64,000 nt of DNA from Saprospiraceae bacterium (GCA_016713025.1 JADJPZ010000004.1:1302001-1366000), one strand, 5' to 3'. Counted from the stretch's first letter, positions 19,815 through 29,787 are shown. Notes: generated by a model from the letters alone, not told the origin. A program made the numbers and translations.

Positions 19815-21218
19815 ATGTTTACACCAATTAGAGTTATTGGCTTATTTATCATATCGTTAATCCTATTGACATCATGTCAAAAAAACAGTAAGGTATTTAA
19901 ACCTACTACCACCATAATCGATGGTCAGTTCACTTCCATGCAAGGTCCTGTTATTATTTTCCAGGGAAAAAATGAAATAAAGGTTCCTGTTGACCCAAAT
20001 GGTAAATTCAGAATTGATACCAAACTTGAAGCAGCGGGAGTATATAAGATTTCTTTCGGTTATGATGCGCTGTCTGTTTTTTTAATTCCCGGTGACAAAA
20101 TTTCGGTGACAGGCGATATACGCACACTCCTTTCAGGTACAAAATTCACAGGTGATCGTGCTAATGAGAATAATTTTCTGATTTCGTTTGAAAATCTTAA
20201 ACAGACATCGCAACCACATGATTTTCAGGCGTTTTTCAGTCAGTCAGAAGAAGATTTTATTGCAGCGATAGAAAAGAGAACCAATGAATTGAACCAACAT
20301 CAGCAAGAATATCAAAAACAAAATGGCCCTTTCGAAACTATATTTGCCGAAATCATTTCTCAGGATCTCAAATATGATGAAGCCATCGTAAAATTAAATT
20401 ACCCACTATACCACAAATACTACAATCCTGATCAATCCCTTCAACTTTCTGATACATATGACAGTTTTTTGCAAAATACTGAAATAGATTCTGATGAAAG
20501 CATGATGGTACCCAATTACAAACAGTTTTTAGGGTCATATCTTGAATATAGAGCAGAAACGGATTCAACTCTTAAAAATACTTCAACTGCTGAAGCAAAG
20601 TTTAATATTATAAAATCTGTATTTCAAAGTCCAAATGTAAAAGACTGGTTGTTGCATGATTTGATGTCGCAAACGCTGGATATGTCGGTCAATGATGCTG
20701 CTTCTCTGATCAAACCATTTAATGATTTGCAGAAAAATGAAGAGTATAAACTCGAGATCAATAACAGATTTCGTCAGTGGGAGCCTTTACTGAAAGGAAA
20801 AACTGCACCTGATTTTGTTTGTACTTCCATAGATGGAAAAAACATTTCGCTTAAAAGCCTGGAAGGCAAATTGGTCTATATAGATGTTTGGGCTACATGG
20901 TGCGGACCCTGTTTGCGCGAACTTCCATTCTTAGAAAAGCTGCAAAATGAATTTAAAAGAGATGACCTGACATTTGTAAGCATCTCCATCGATGAAAACA
21001 AAACTGCATGGCAAAATATGGTGAAAGAAAAAGGTATGAAAGGCTTACAATTGTTTTCTGAAAACGCCTGGTCATCGCCTCTGGTTTCATCCTATATGAT
21101 TAGTGGTATACCGAGATTTATCCTTATAGGAAAAGATGGAAACATTATAGATGCCAATGCACCCAGACCATCATCATCAGAAATCAAACAACTTTTATCT
21201 GCAGGCACGGGGAGTTAA
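19815..21218 (+). CDS. TlpA-family thioredoxin-like lipoprotein
   Basis: The 467-aa protein has lipobox LILLTSC near residue 21. An N-terminal DUF4369-like beta domain (TTIIDGQFTSMQGPVIIF) and a helical middle lead to a C-terminal thioredoxin fold: GKTAPDFVCTSIDGKNISL, VDVWATWCGPCLRELPFL with redox CxxC near 361-365, and cis-Pro ISGIPRFILI. It is a periplasmic disulfide reductase of the TlpA/ResA type, widespread in Bacteroidota. It stands alone; the specific partner is unknown. Confidence 0.9.
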   Translation: MFTPIRVIGLFIISLILLTSCQKNSKVFKPTTTIIDGQFTSMQGPVIIFQGKNEIKVPVDPNGKFRIDTKLEAAGVYKISFGYDALSVFLIPGDKISVTGDIRTLLSGTKFTGDRANENNFLISFENLKQTSQPHDFQAFFSQSEEDFIAAIEKRTNELNQHQQEYQKQNGPFETIFAEIISQDLKYDEAIVKLNYPLYHKYYNPDQSLQLSDTYDSFLQNTEIDSDESMMVPNYKQFLGSYLEYRAETDSTLKNTSTAEAKFNIIKSVFQSPNVKDWLLHDLMSQTLDMSVNDAASLIKPFNDLQKNEEYKLEINNRFRQWEPLLKGKTAPDFVCTSIDGKNISLKSLEGKLVYIDVWATWCGPCLRELPFLEKLQNEFKRDDLTFVSISIDENKTAWQNMVKEKGMKGLQLFSENAWSSPLVSSYMISGIPRFILIGKDGNIIDANAPRPSSSEIKQLLSAGTGS

Positions 21219-21296
21219 AGCAGATGATCAGTTCGTTTTGTTTGCAAGATACCAATTTTTCAATTTTCACAGGTGGAAAATTTCTGATTGTAATTT

Positions 21297-21671
21297 TTAC
21301 TGAGCGACTTTCCTTTTTACCAAAAAAATACTCCATGTAGTAATACTTAAGCTTCCTTCCAGGACGAGTGTGTCATTGGTAAGTCTTTCTATGTTCATAC
21401 TAAAACCATCAGGAATATCTATTGATAGTTTTCCTCGGTTTATCTCATATTTTAGTTCTTTCTGATTTTCAAAAAGATTGGATTGCACTTTAGAATCTTT
21501 TGAAAAATCAAACCAGGCATCCTGCATAAAGTTATTAGGTTTATTGTTCATTTCTGAAGCAAATACATCCCAAGTGCCTTCAATTTGGGATTTGAGCGTT
21601 TGATCATCTTGTTTACAACCGGCAAACACGAATAAGCAGGTAATTCCGTATAAAATTGAGTTACACTTCAT
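21297..21671 (-). CDS. hypothetical small lipoprotein (lipocalin-like)
   Basis: With the ATG at 21671 the 124-aa product begins MKCNSILYGITCLFVFAGC, a proper lipoprotein signal with Cys19; an earlier in-frame start at 21707 would spoil it. The mature part has IEGTWDVFASEMNNKP and VLEGSLSITTWSIFLVKRK, a lipocalin-like pattern of strands common in Bacteroidota. Function unknown; no obvious operon. Confidence 0.65.
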   Translation of the reverse strand: MKCNSILYGITCLFVFAGCKQDDQTLKSQIEGTWDVFASEMNNKPNNFMQDAWFDFSKDSKVQSNLFENQKELKYEINRGKLSIDIPDGFSMNIERLTNDTLVLEGSLSITTWSIFLVKRKVAQ

Positions 21672-21905
21672 TTGAAGTATATTATTGCTTTTAAAATCAG
21701 AGTGCAAAGTTAATGATAATTAGAAATTACAAGCAATTATATTAGCAAAAGTGTGAAGAACAATAATGTATACAAATGTTTATCGTCATTCAGTTTAAGC
21801 GCTTGTCAAACCATAAACTGAGCAATCTGTATTTCATTTTTCGTTAACCAATATATTTTAACTATATCTTTCCCTGGAATTGAAAATACTTTCCAAAATT
21901 CCTAT

Positions 21906-22718
21906 TCAATCGATCTTTTCCGGTAAAACCAATACAGGAACATTGGACGCAAATAATTCAGAAATAGTATTGGATTCAAAGAAAGCTCGCTCCAGAAAAG
22001 TATGCTTACGCCCTACCATCGCCAAAATACCGACATCATCATGATTGTCTACATAATTCTTTATCTCAAACACTGGATCTACCCCATCTACTTCGATGAT
22101 CTTATTGACTATTCCGTCCAGCATTCCGGTAGATGAATTTAACTTTACATTTTCGCCGGGGACTACCACATGAAAAATATCAATGTTTGTATCAGGAAGA
22201 TTTTTAAATTCTTTAAGCACAGAGATTGAGGAAGGGTTGTTAATCCCTTTTTCATCCAAAGCTAAAATGATATTGTTTCCTTTGATATCATCTTTCACAC
22301 CTACCGGTATTGCCAAAACAGCCACTTTTGAATATTTTATAACTGACTCAGTCACACTTCCCATCAACATATTTAGAATTCCGGAACTACCTTTTGTGCC
22401 TAAGACGATGAGATCTTGTTGGGATGACTGGGCATATTTGACAATCGATTCCGAAGTTTCACCTTCTATGACTTTCAATTGCGGTTCCTCACTTATTTTG
22501 ATCAAAGGTCTCAATTTTCCGACAAAATACTGAAGGTCTTCTTCCGTTGCTTCTCTGACTTTCTCTCGTATTGACCTGATAGATTCAGTAATAGCACCTG
22601 AATCATAAGTAGTGACAAATGTCAGTTTTGCATTAAGTTTATTTGTCAAATCAATGGCATACTCACAAGCAAATTTGGAGTTTTTAGAAAAATCTGTTGT
22701 ACATAATATTTTTAACAT
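21906..22718 (-). CDS. universal stress protein, two UspA domains
   Basis: The start is placed at ATG 22718 (MLKILCTTDFSKNSKFACE), the normal UspA beginning; the frame extends 31 codons further upstream without homology-like sequence. Two tandem UspA domains span about 270 aa. The first has the ATP-binding pattern G-x2-G-x9-GS (GTKGSSGILNMLMGS). The second is degenerate and ends LFASNVPVLVLPE. Likely a cytosolic stress/nucleotide-sensing protein. The next Usp gene on the same strand lies upstream, with a MITE-like repeat between them. Confidence 0.85.
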   Translation of the reverse strand: MLKILCTTDFSKNSKFACEYAIDLTNKLNAKLTFVTTYDSGAITESIRSIREKVREATEEDLQYFVGKLRPLIKISEEPQLKVIEGETSESIVKYAQSSQQDLIVLGTKGSSGILNMLMGSVTESVIKYSKVAVLAIPVGVKDDIKGNNIILALDEKGINNPSSISVLKEFKNLPDTNIDIFHVVVPGENVKLNSSTGMLDGIVNKIIEVDGVDPVFEIKNYVDNHDDVGILAMVGRKHTFLERAFFESNTISELFASNVPVLVLPEKID

Positions 22719-22802
22719 AACATGTTCTTTTTTAAATTTTAAACTGTAACAAAAACTAATACCAGAATTATAAATTTGAAAGAAAAATTGCAAATTACAT
22801 AT

Positions 22803-22906
22803 CAATGTCATTTAGTTAAGACCTCTTTATGAAGTCTTTCCCTTGTTAGACAAAGATTTAGATAGAGCAAAAACAAAGAAAAGTTCCTTATCTAAACGAC
22901 ATTGGG
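22803..22906 (+). mobile_element. MITE-like repeat, copy 1
   Basis: A ~104-bp element begins CAATGTCATTTAGTTAAG and ends CTTATCTAAACGACATTG(G), giving imperfect terminal inverted repeats of about 18 bp. It has an internal TTTCCCTTGT-type stem. Direct repeats TTACATAT flank it (22795-22802 and 22907-22914), the expected target duplication. A near-identical copy in opposite orientation is at 48444-48548. It inserted exactly at the stop codon of the Usp gene ending at 22907. No coding capacity. Confidence 0.8.
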
Positions 22907-23758
22907 TTACATATTCACTGTTGCTGGTGGATTTTCTTCCAGTATCATGATGGGAAGATGTATACCCTCAGCTGTTTTTAAACTCATAGATCTGTTAAAT
23001 ACGGAATCTAAAAGTTTTCTCTTTCTGTGTACCATCACTAACATATCTGCTTTTTCAAAAATAGCATAATCGACAATGGATTGTATTACATCTCCACCAT
23101 AGATATTATTAATTTCAAACGCAAAATCCGGTTCTTTAGTTCTGAATACTTCTCTGATGACTGTATCACGAGTACTGTCTATCTCTTTTTCATCTTTTTT
23201 GATGTGGAGAAAATCAGTCGCGGCTTTGAATGTTTCATTAAATTTTAAATAGGCTGTGATAGACTCATCAAAATCAGTGCTGTCATCAATTGTAAAAATC
23301 ACTTTTTTGGGGTTTGACCATTTGGTATTTTCATGAATTAAAAATACGGGACAGGAAGTCAGCTTTGTTATAATGGATGATGTTGTTCCGAGAAACTTTT
23401 CAATGAGACTATGATCGTCTCTCATGCCACTCACTACATAATCGAAACTCTGATCGTTGGCATAGTCAGCAACGGTAAATCCCGGTACTCCAAACCTGAC
23501 TTCTCTTTTTATTGTTATTTTTTCAGACGATGTGTCTTTAGGCAAGTGTTCAGTTATAAATTTTTTAAGACGCTGATTGGCAGACTCATATGAAGCATCC
23601 ATTGTATCTAAAAACATGGAATCAGCCGTAGAAAAACTACCATTAATCACATGAATCACAGTAACTTCAGCTCTTAAAGCATCGGCGAAATGTGCGGCAT
23701 ATGTAAATGCAGCTAAAGATGATTTTGTAAAATCCACTGGTACCAATATACGTGTCAT
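22907..23758 (-). CDS. universal stress protein, two UspA-like domains
   Basis: The 283-aa protein starts MTRILVPVDFTKSSLAAFTYA, a canonical UspA N-terminus, and has a second Usp-like half (PKKVIFTIDDSTDFDESITA). The ATP motif is degenerate (GMRDDHSLIEKFLGTTSS has Asp in place of the second Gly), so it may belong to the non-ATP-binding class. Paralogous to the next gene downstream. The stop codon coincides with the target duplication of the MITE-like element. Confidence 0.85.
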   Translation of the reverse strand: MTRILVPVDFTKSSLAAFTYAAHFADALRAEVTVIHVINGSFSTADSMFLDTMDASYESANQRLKKFITEHLPKDTSSEKITIKREVRFGVPGFTVADYANDQSFDYVVSGMRDDHSLIEKFLGTTSSIITKLTSCPVFLIHENTKWSNPKKVIFTIDDSTDFDESITAYLKFNETFKAATDFLHIKKDEKEIDSTRDTVIREVFRTKEPDFAFEINNIYGGDVIQSIVDYAIFEKADMLVMVHRKRKLLDSVFNRSMSLKTAEGIHLPIMILEENPPATVNM

Positions 23759-24310
23759 AGTGTGTATTTTTATCCAAAAATAATACAGAAAAAGTTAAAG
23801 ATAGATGATCAATATTATTACTGATTCTGATATTGATCATAAGGCAGTACCCTACTATTAGAGATGTTTAAAATTTCAGCATTGGATAATAAATGATGAG
23901 ACACCTAAGACTTTGAGCCGGACACAAAGCATCAGAATAATTGGGTGTTCCGTCCAACCAAAAGATCATTCCACCCGACCTTTCTGACGGCAAAGGCAAG
24001 GATGAGTAAACTATATTTAAAGAGGTAAAAGAACAAGCTTTACAAGTATAACACTCCTCTAAATTTACCCACCCTAAATGTGTCCACAAGCCGACGTTTG
24101 TGGTTTCTTCATTATTGAGTGAAATGGTTCACTCAATTTGCTTTGCAACCATTCAGTCACCCTTAAAATGGATGGGACAAGTTCGTTATTTGAGTCCTAT
24201 AGGTATTATGTTATTAAAATCAGCAATTCTTGGTTTAGTACTAATTTTATCCGCCTTTTTATTCAAGTGCCTTTTTTATGGTACTTAATTTCATTTGACT
24301 ACCAACACAG
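23759..24310. other. intergenic region without a supported gene
   Basis: Short open frames on both strands lack signal peptides, recognisable motifs or conserved-looking composition. One structure is clear: TTGAGTGAA (24115-24123) and TTCACTCAA (24128-24136) form a perfect 9-bp stem with a 4-nt loop. It has no T-tract and its role is unknown. Confidence 0.5.
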
Positions 24311-25537
24311 TTATGTTAATTTTCTGTGATCTGGAGATAAAAATGTCTGTAGCAGATAAAAAGATGCTGTCACCAGCAAACTCACAAACAAAAATATGCT
24401 ATAAGTAGTTATAAAGCCATATTTTTCAGCCAGAAACAACCCAGATACAGGAGCAATAATATGTGCGATACCATACGCCATAGCATATAATGCCATAAAC
24501 TGACCTCTTCTGTCTTCAGATGGTCTCGATACAGCATAGTTGGTCATAAAAGGCATAGCAAACATTTCTGCAAGGGACATAAAAACTATAAATAGAATGG
24601 CAGCCAAGAGAAAAGGCAGACCTGCAACTAAAGCTAAAAAACTTAAAACCAAACAAATACTGCCTATAGAAATCATCCGCATGTAATTGGTAATGTGTTC
24701 TATGCTCTTTACCACCGGCATTTCTATCACGACGATGATCAACCCATTTAATGCCAAGAGAATTCCTATCATTTCTTCTGACATAGCAAAATTATTTTTC
24801 CAATATACTGGTGCGGAGGTAAATAACTGGAAAAACAGAATTGCCCAAATAGAGGTCAAAAAAATAAAAATCAGATATTTTGAATCCTTGTACGCAGATG
24901 TACCTGTTTTGATCGTTTCTTTCTTTTCCGCTACTCTCAATGATGGATCATATGGCAATAATTGATATAAAACAATGGCAGCAATCAGACACGTGACGGC
25001 ATCCAAAACAAAGATCCATTTATATCCCAACATCCCCGCCGTAATGCCTCCGATAGCCGGCCCTATAGAAAAACCAAGATTGATGGCAAATCTCATGAGA
25101 GAAAAAGATCTGGTCCTGTTTTCAATTTCAGAATATGAAGCAATGGCTACGCTGTTTGCCGGTCGTAATGAGTCAGCTACCGTGGAAAACAAAAAAACCA
25201 ATATCATAATAGACCAAAATCCATCAAGAAATATGAGTGCAAACAGCAAGATACTACCTCCTATAAGTGAATATAACTGAACATGGTAAAATCCAAATCT
25301 GTCTGTAAGTTGTCCACCCATATAAGCTCCTAAAATACTTCCAACTCCATATGCTGCCATCACATATCCTGCCTCTGTCAAAGAAAAATTCAAACTCTTT
25401 GTGAGATAAAGGCTCATGAACGGCAGTACCATTGCGCCTGCCCTATTGATAAACATGATAAAACTGAGCAACCAAACATTGCGATTAAGCCCGGAGAATG
25501 AGTCTAAATAGATACTTATGATTCTGCTGCCTGGCAT
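24311..25537 (-). CDS. MFS transporter
   Basis: The 408-aa protein has about 12 hydrophobic segments. The MFS motif A lies in loop 2-3 (GGQLTDRFGFYHVQ), preceded by AAYGVGSILGAYMG. The central loop is YDPSLRVAEKKETIKTG. The family exports drugs or small solutes; the substrate cannot be told from sequence. The start lies 2 nt after the recN stop, so it is the second gene of a recN operon. Confidence 0.9.
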   Translation of the reverse strand: MPGSRIISIYLDSFSGLNRNVWLLSFIMFINRAGAMVLPFMSLYLTKSLNFSLTEAGYVMAAYGVGSILGAYMGGQLTDRFGFYHVQLYSLIGGSILLFALIFLDGFWSIMILVFLFSTVADSLRPANSVAIASYSEIENRTRSFSLMRFAINLGFSIGPAIGGITAGMLGYKWIFVLDAVTCLIAAIVLYQLLPYDPSLRVAEKKETIKTGTSAYKDSKYLIFIFLTSIWAILFFQLFTSAPVYWKNNFAMSEEMIGILLALNGLIIVVIEMPVVKSIEHITNYMRMISIGSICLVLSFLALVAGLPFLLAAILFIVFMSLAEMFAMPFMTNYAVSRPSEDRRGQFMALYAMAYGIAHIIAPVSGLFLAEKYGFITTYSIFLFVSLLVTASFYLLQTFLSPDHRKLT

Positions 25538-25538
25538 A

Positions 25539-27194
25539 TTACAATCCTATCAGCTCTCTGGCATTGGCACGTGCCACATCTGAAGGCGGATTTCCACTCA
25601 GCATTTTGGCTATCTCTGTTACCCTTTCATCTACTGATAATATCTTCATAGAAGTCATGGTCCTCTTAGCATCTTCAGTTTTATAAACCCAATAATGGCT
25701 TTCCGCTTTTGCAGCAATTTGTGGAGAATGCGTGATGGAAATCACCTGATGCTTTTTCGAAAGACGATGCAATATTACACCCATTTTTTGGGCTACATCT
25801 CCCGACACACCCGAATCAATTTCGTCAAATACTAAAGTAGGCAATGTTGTCGCGCCCGCAACAAGTGACTTCATACACAAGGCGAGTCTGGACATTTCTC
25901 CACCCGAAACTGTATCCTTCAATGGTAAGAAATTACTTCCTTTGTTTGGTGAAAAATGGATATTGATGATATCCATACCTGTCGATGTCAACTCTGATGA
26001 AATACTCGTTTGTACCTTAATAAACGCATGTTGCATTGATAATCCTACCAGTAGTTCATGTACCTTCTTTTCAAAATCAGGAATGATTTTTTTTCTGTTG
26101 TTACTGATGATTTGGGCTATATCTATCAACTTTTTTTCCTGTGATCCTATTTCCTTTTCCAACGATAACATCTCACCTGACAAATCTGAAAAAGTGTTAA
26201 GTTTACTTCTTATATTTAATTCTACTTTGATAAGCTCATCCATGGCAGTTACTCCATGTTTTTTTTGCAGTCTGTTGATGACGTTTAATCTGCTATTGAG
26301 TAATTGTATTTGTTCTTCATCATATTCTACAGTATCAGAAATTCTTTCAGCTTCTTTTGATATATCTGAAAGTTCTTCTTTGGCAGAGATCAGTCGATCA
26401 TACAACTCCTGATAATTTTTATCAAGGTTTTTGATACTGCCAAACTGGTAGATCAATGATTGTAATTGATTGATAATTGCATTTTCATCTTCTTCCAGAG
26501 CGTGCCTGAGTAATGTACTTTTTGTCTTGATATCTTCGGAAGATGTAAGTTTTTGAAGCAATGTCTCTAACGCTTCCTGTTCGCCTTCTTTAAGCTCAGC
26601 CTGAACGAATTCATCCATCTGAAATTTGAGATATTCGATTTCCTGATGTGCATTTCTGTTTTTTGCATTTAAATCTTCGAGCTTTTTAGTATTAGTTTTA
26701 TATGATTTATATATATCTGAATAATGGTCAAAATGCTGTCTGTTTTCCGCAAGTGCATCTATCATTTTAATCTGAAAAGATGGGTGCTGTATATCCAAAG
26801 TATCGAACTGCTGATGAATATCTATTAAACTATCTGACAAATCCTGAATAATATCCAAAGTCACAGGCGTATCATTGATAAATGCCCGACTTTTACCTCC
26901 GGGGGCAATCTCTCTTCTTATAGTCGCCTCATCAAAATAATCAAGTTCATGTTGAACAAAAAAATCCCTGAGAGCATATGCACTTATATCAAAAACTGCT
27001 TCTACATAACATTTTCTATCCTGATCATAAAGTACTTTAGTATCTGCCCTTTTACCCATTATCAATCCTAGTGCACCAAGCAGGATAGATTTTCCTGCAC
27101 CGGTTTCACCAGTAATGATAGCAAGTCCGGAAGGAAATGTTATTTCCAGCTTGTCTATAATCGCATAATTTTGAATTTCTAATCTTTTGAGCAT
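25539..27194 (-). CDS. recN: DNA repair protein RecN
   Basis: The 551-aa SMC-like ATPase has Walker A GETGAGKS (about 29-36), a long central coiled coil (EELSDISKEAERISDTVEY and neighbours), the ABC signature TVSGGEMSRLALCMK, and Walker B TLVFDEIDSGVSG. RecN acts on double-strand breaks together with RecA. Starts LKRLEIQNYAIIDKLEI as usual for the family. Intact; co-transcribed with the MFS gene. Confidence 0.95.
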   Translation of the reverse strand: MLKRLEIQNYAIIDKLEITFPSGLAIITGETGAGKSILLGALGLIMGKRADTKVLYDQDRKCYVEAVFDISAYALRDFFVQHELDYFDEATIRREIAPGGKSRAFINDTPVTLDIIQDLSDSLIDIHQQFDTLDIQHPSFQIKMIDALAENRQHFDHYSDIYKSYKTNTKKLEDLNAKNRNAHQEIEYLKFQMDEFVQAELKEGEQEALETLLQKLTSSEDIKTKSTLLRHALEEDENAIINQLQSLIYQFGSIKNLDKNYQELYDRLISAKEELSDISKEAERISDTVEYDEEQIQLLNSRLNVINRLQKKHGVTAMDELIKVELNIRSKLNTFSDLSGEMLSLEKEIGSQEKKLIDIAQIISNNRKKIIPDFEKKVHELLVGLSMQHAFIKVQTSISSELTSTGMDIINIHFSPNKGSNFLPLKDTVSGGEMSRLALCMKSLVAGATTLPTLVFDEIDSGVSGDVAQKMGVILHRLSKKHQVISITHSPQIAAKAESHYWVYKTEDAKRTMTSMKILSVDERVTEIAKMLSGNPPSDVARANARELIGL

Positions 27195-27504
27195 GATGTC
27201 ACAAAGGTAAAAATTTCTGAAGATTTATTCACAAGAGTTCCATCGTCATCCAGAAATAAATGTTTTTAAGTTTGATTTGTTCCGACCTAATTTCAACAAA
27301 AAAATAGGTATAATTGACATTTTAAATACTATTTTTTAGATCGCATGATCTACACGGTCATTTTGGATGTTGATTATTTTTAGCGTGAGAAATTATAATT
27401 AATTTGGGAAAGAAATTTCTATATGCTCCAAAATTTGTCTTGCAGACAAAAAAATGGCTGACAACTTTTGACAAGGTATCAGCCAATAATTATTATTTCA
27501 TAAG

Positions 27505-27588
27505 TCTCAGACGTTGTCTCTTTTTTTTTGAAAGGGGCCGAGTCCGGCGACCCGACCCTCTAACTATGAAAAAACTACTGTCTCTTTA
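27505..27588 (+). repeat. GC-hairpin intergenic repeat, copy 1
   Basis: This ~84-nt unit has a conserved order: CAGACGTTGT, a T-tract, GAAAGGGGCCGAGTCCGG, CGACCCGACCCTCTAACTATG, an A-tract and ACTACTGTCTCTTT. The GC-rich core can fold as GGGCCG/CGACCC (one mismatch in this copy). Strand is arbitrary. Very different in composition from its surroundings. Confidence 0.8.
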
Positions 27589-27607
27589 TGAAGTACCATT
27601 ATTTATA

Positions 27608-27692
27608 TCTCAGACGTTGTTTCTTTTTTTTTGAAAGGGGCCGAGTCCGGCGACCCGACCCTCTAACTATGAAAAAAACTACTGTCTCTTTA
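27608..27692 (+). repeat. GC-hairpin intergenic repeat, copy 2
   Basis: Nearly identical to copy 1 through the core and the ACTACTGTCTCTTTA end, with a 103-nt period from copy 1. Small differences lie in the T-tract and the A-tract after the core. Confidence 0.8.
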
Positions 27693-27751
27693 AATAATGA
27701 TATTTATATCTTTGCATTAATATATTATAAACATGAAATCAGAAACTAAAG

Positions 27752-27836
27752 TTCACAGACGTTATTTTTTTTATTTGAAAGGGGTCGAATCCGGCGACCC
27801 GACCCTCTAACTATGAAAAAAACTACTGTCTCGTTT
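27752..27836 (+). repeat. GC-hairpin intergenic repeat, copy 3
   Basis: This copy is more diverged. The core reads GGGGTCGAATCCGGCGACCC, giving a perfect 6-bp stem GGGTCG/CGACCC around AATCCGG, so the base change improves the stem relative to copies 1-2. The ends (CAGACGTT, ACTACTGTCTCG) are kept. Confidence 0.75.
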
Positions 27837-28025
27837 CAGGCTAACACCTGTTTATCTTTATTAAATCTTTCAAATTTCCTCGCGAACTCTTTTGTTCATT
27901 ATTAATTCTTTGGCAAAAGTAATTTTATTTTTAATTTATGAAAAAAATAACAAGTAGAATTTTTAAGAAACTTCTAAAAAAAATTATTACCAGTATATAA
28001 AAAAAAAATTACTTTGTCTTTTAAA

Positions 28026-28589
28026 TTAATAAGTCAAAGCCACAGTAAGGTCAAACTCATCATAAATGGTTTTGTCACCCAGATTGTCAATGAATGATCC
28101 TGAACCATAGCGAATATCAAAATCTGATCTGTCCAATTTAATAGTAGCCATGCCTTTACCATCTTTTGCAGTGGCATTAAATTTAATTTCTTTAGTTGTA
28201 TTTTTGATCGTGATATTGGCTGTAATTTTATATTCACCTGCCACTCCTCTTGAAGTTACTTTTGTAAATTTGATAGTAGCTGTCGGGTTCTTCGCTACAC
28301 CAAAAAAATCATCTGACTTTAAGTGACCTTCCAGATTTGTTTTTCCTTTGCCTTGTAAGTCAGTGACTTCAATGGTTGTCATGTCCACAACAAGGTCCCC
28401 ACCGGTCAGGACATCGCCATTAAAAGTAAGGCTGCCTGATTTAAATTTTACATTGCCGTCATGTGTTCCTGTGACTTTCGCTCCTTTCCACACTACATTT
28501 GATGTTGCAACATTGACAGCTTTAGCCATCTGGGCTTGCATTCCTAAAGATGAGATCATCATACTTGCGATAAATAATAAAAACTTCAT
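28026..28589 (-). CDS. YceI family periplasmic protein
   Basis: The 187-aa protein has a signal peptide (to about residue 19, SLGMQAQ) and the YceI lipocalin-like fold: VVWKGAKVTGTHDGNVKFKSG, VVDMTTIEVTDLQGKG, LEGHLKSDDFFGVAKNPTATI, LDRSDFDIRYGSGSF. YceI proteins bind polyisoprenoid lipids in the periplasm in characterised members; the role here is unknown. Intact, single gene. Confidence 0.92.
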   Translation of the reverse strand: MKFLLFIASMMISSLGMQAQMAKAVNVATSNVVWKGAKVTGTHDGNVKFKSGSLTFNGDVLTGGDLVVDMTTIEVTDLQGKGKTNLEGHLKSDDFFGVAKNPTATIKFTKVTSRGVAGEYKITANITIKNTTKEIKFNATAKDGKGMATIKLDRSDFDIRYGSGSFIDNLGDKTIYDEFDLTVALTY

Positions 28590-28805
28590 TTGAATTTAAA
28601 TTTTAATTGTAAAAAAAAATAATTAACATTTGTTGCAACAAATATATAGAAGATTAGTTTCGGCATGATCAATAACGTCTAATACTTTAATAAAATTTTA
28701 ACAAATCCATAGTCAAAATAAATGACCAGTTTTTTAAAAAAAAGGTCTTTCCAAAAAAAATTAAATCATCGAACAGTAGTAGCTGGGATGAAATTGGTTA
28801 AACGC

Positions 28806-29768
28806 TTATATATTATTTCCGGTGACATCGCTGATATGCTTAAAAATATCTTCATCTGACATAGGATGAAAACAAATCCAGTTGCCGTACTTTTTAAACC
28901 AAGTAATTTGCCTTTTGGCATAGCGTCGTGAATTTTGTTTGATCAAGTCAATTGCCTTGATAAGGTCTTGCTTGCCATCAATGTAATCAAACATTTCTGT
29001 ATATCCTACAGTCTGTAAGGCTCTCAGATGTCTATGATGGTAAAGATTCCTGGCCTCTTGTTCCAGTCCTGTTGCAAGCATTTGATCTACCCTATTGTTG
29101 ATTTGATTGTACAAAATTTCTCTTGGCAATTCAAGCAGTATCTGTATGACATGAAAAGGAATGTTATTTTCCGCCACCCTGCCCAAAAATGAAGAATATG
29201 GTTGTCCTGAAGCTTTAACTACTCCCAGAGCTCTTAAAATTCTTCGTGGATTCTGAATGTCCACTTTATGGAAATATTCAGGGTCATGTTCTCGCAATTG
29301 ATCCTGGATATACGTGATACCAAAATCATGATACCATTTATTGATTTCAATAGCTACCTCTGCCGGTACATCCGGAAATGTATCTATTCCCTGAAGAACA
29401 GCATTGATATACAGGCCTGTACCACCTGTGACGACTGCAATGTCATGATTTAAAAAATATTTTTCCAGTCTTTGATGAAAATCGGCAACATATTTACCCA
29501 CAGAATAAGGCTCATGCACACTGATTTCGTCGATAAAATGGTGTCTGATTTCATTTAATTCTTGCTGTAATGGCTTTGCGGTACCTATCGTCATCTCCTT
29601 ATAAATCTGTCTGCTGTCTGCCGAAAAAATTTCTGCATCAAACCTTCGCGCCAGTTTCATTGACTGTGCAGATTTTCCAATACCAGTCGGACCGGCAACG
29701 ACAATTAAAAATTTATTTTGATCACTTATGATACCAGACATGCAGCTTTTATTAGCTTTACGGTGCAA
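28806..29768 (-). CDS. miaA: tRNA dimethylallyltransferase MiaA
   Basis: The P-loop GPTGIGKSAQ, the DSRQIYKEMTIGTAKP substrate motif, HHFIDEISVHEPYSV and GGTGLYINAVLQG are all typical. It adds a dimethylallyl group to A37 of tRNAs reading UNN codons, which would include the tRNA-Leu(CAA) in this window. 320 aa from ATG 29768; a start at 29741 (MSGIISDQNKF) is also plausible. Divergent from the acyltransferase gene. Confidence 0.95.
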   Translation of the reverse strand: MHRKANKSCMSGIISDQNKFLIVVAGPTGIGKSAQSMKLARRFDAEIFSADSRQIYKEMTIGTAKPLQQELNEIRHHFIDEISVHEPYSVGKYVADFHQRLEKYFLNHDIAVVTGGTGLYINAVLQGIDTFPDVPAEVAIEINKWYHDFGITYIQDQLREHDPEYFHKVDIQNPRRILRALGVVKASGQPYSSFLGRVAENNIPFHVIQILLELPREILYNQINNRVDQMLATGLEQEARNLYHHRHLRALQTVGYTEMFDYIDGKQDLIKAIDLIKQNSRRYAKRQITWFKKYGNWICFHPMSDEDIFKHISDVTGNNI

Positions 29769-29787
29769 AAGTAGTTATTAGATCGAT

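Larger units (their letters stand above)
27195..28025. other. AT-rich intergenic region carrying a triplicated repeat
   Basis: Apart from the three hairpin repeats listed separately (27505-27836), I see no supported coding sequence in these 830 nt between recN and the YceI-like gene. The apparent frame starting near 27404 runs through the repeats and has no family features. Confidence 0.6.

Noticed and set aside
23868..24288. Short frames MWTHLGWVNLEECYTC and MVSSLLSEMVHSICF
   Set aside because: No family signal, no signal peptide logic, and located in otherwise featureless DNA; could be relics but unsupported.
27404..27634. 76-codon frame MGKKFLYAPKF...
   Set aside because: It runs through two copies of the intergenic hairpin repeat; better explained as repeat sequence.
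27505..27836. Possible CRISPR array
   Set aside because: Three ~85-nt units with unequal spacing (103 and 144 nt period) and no cas genes; not a CRISPR pattern.
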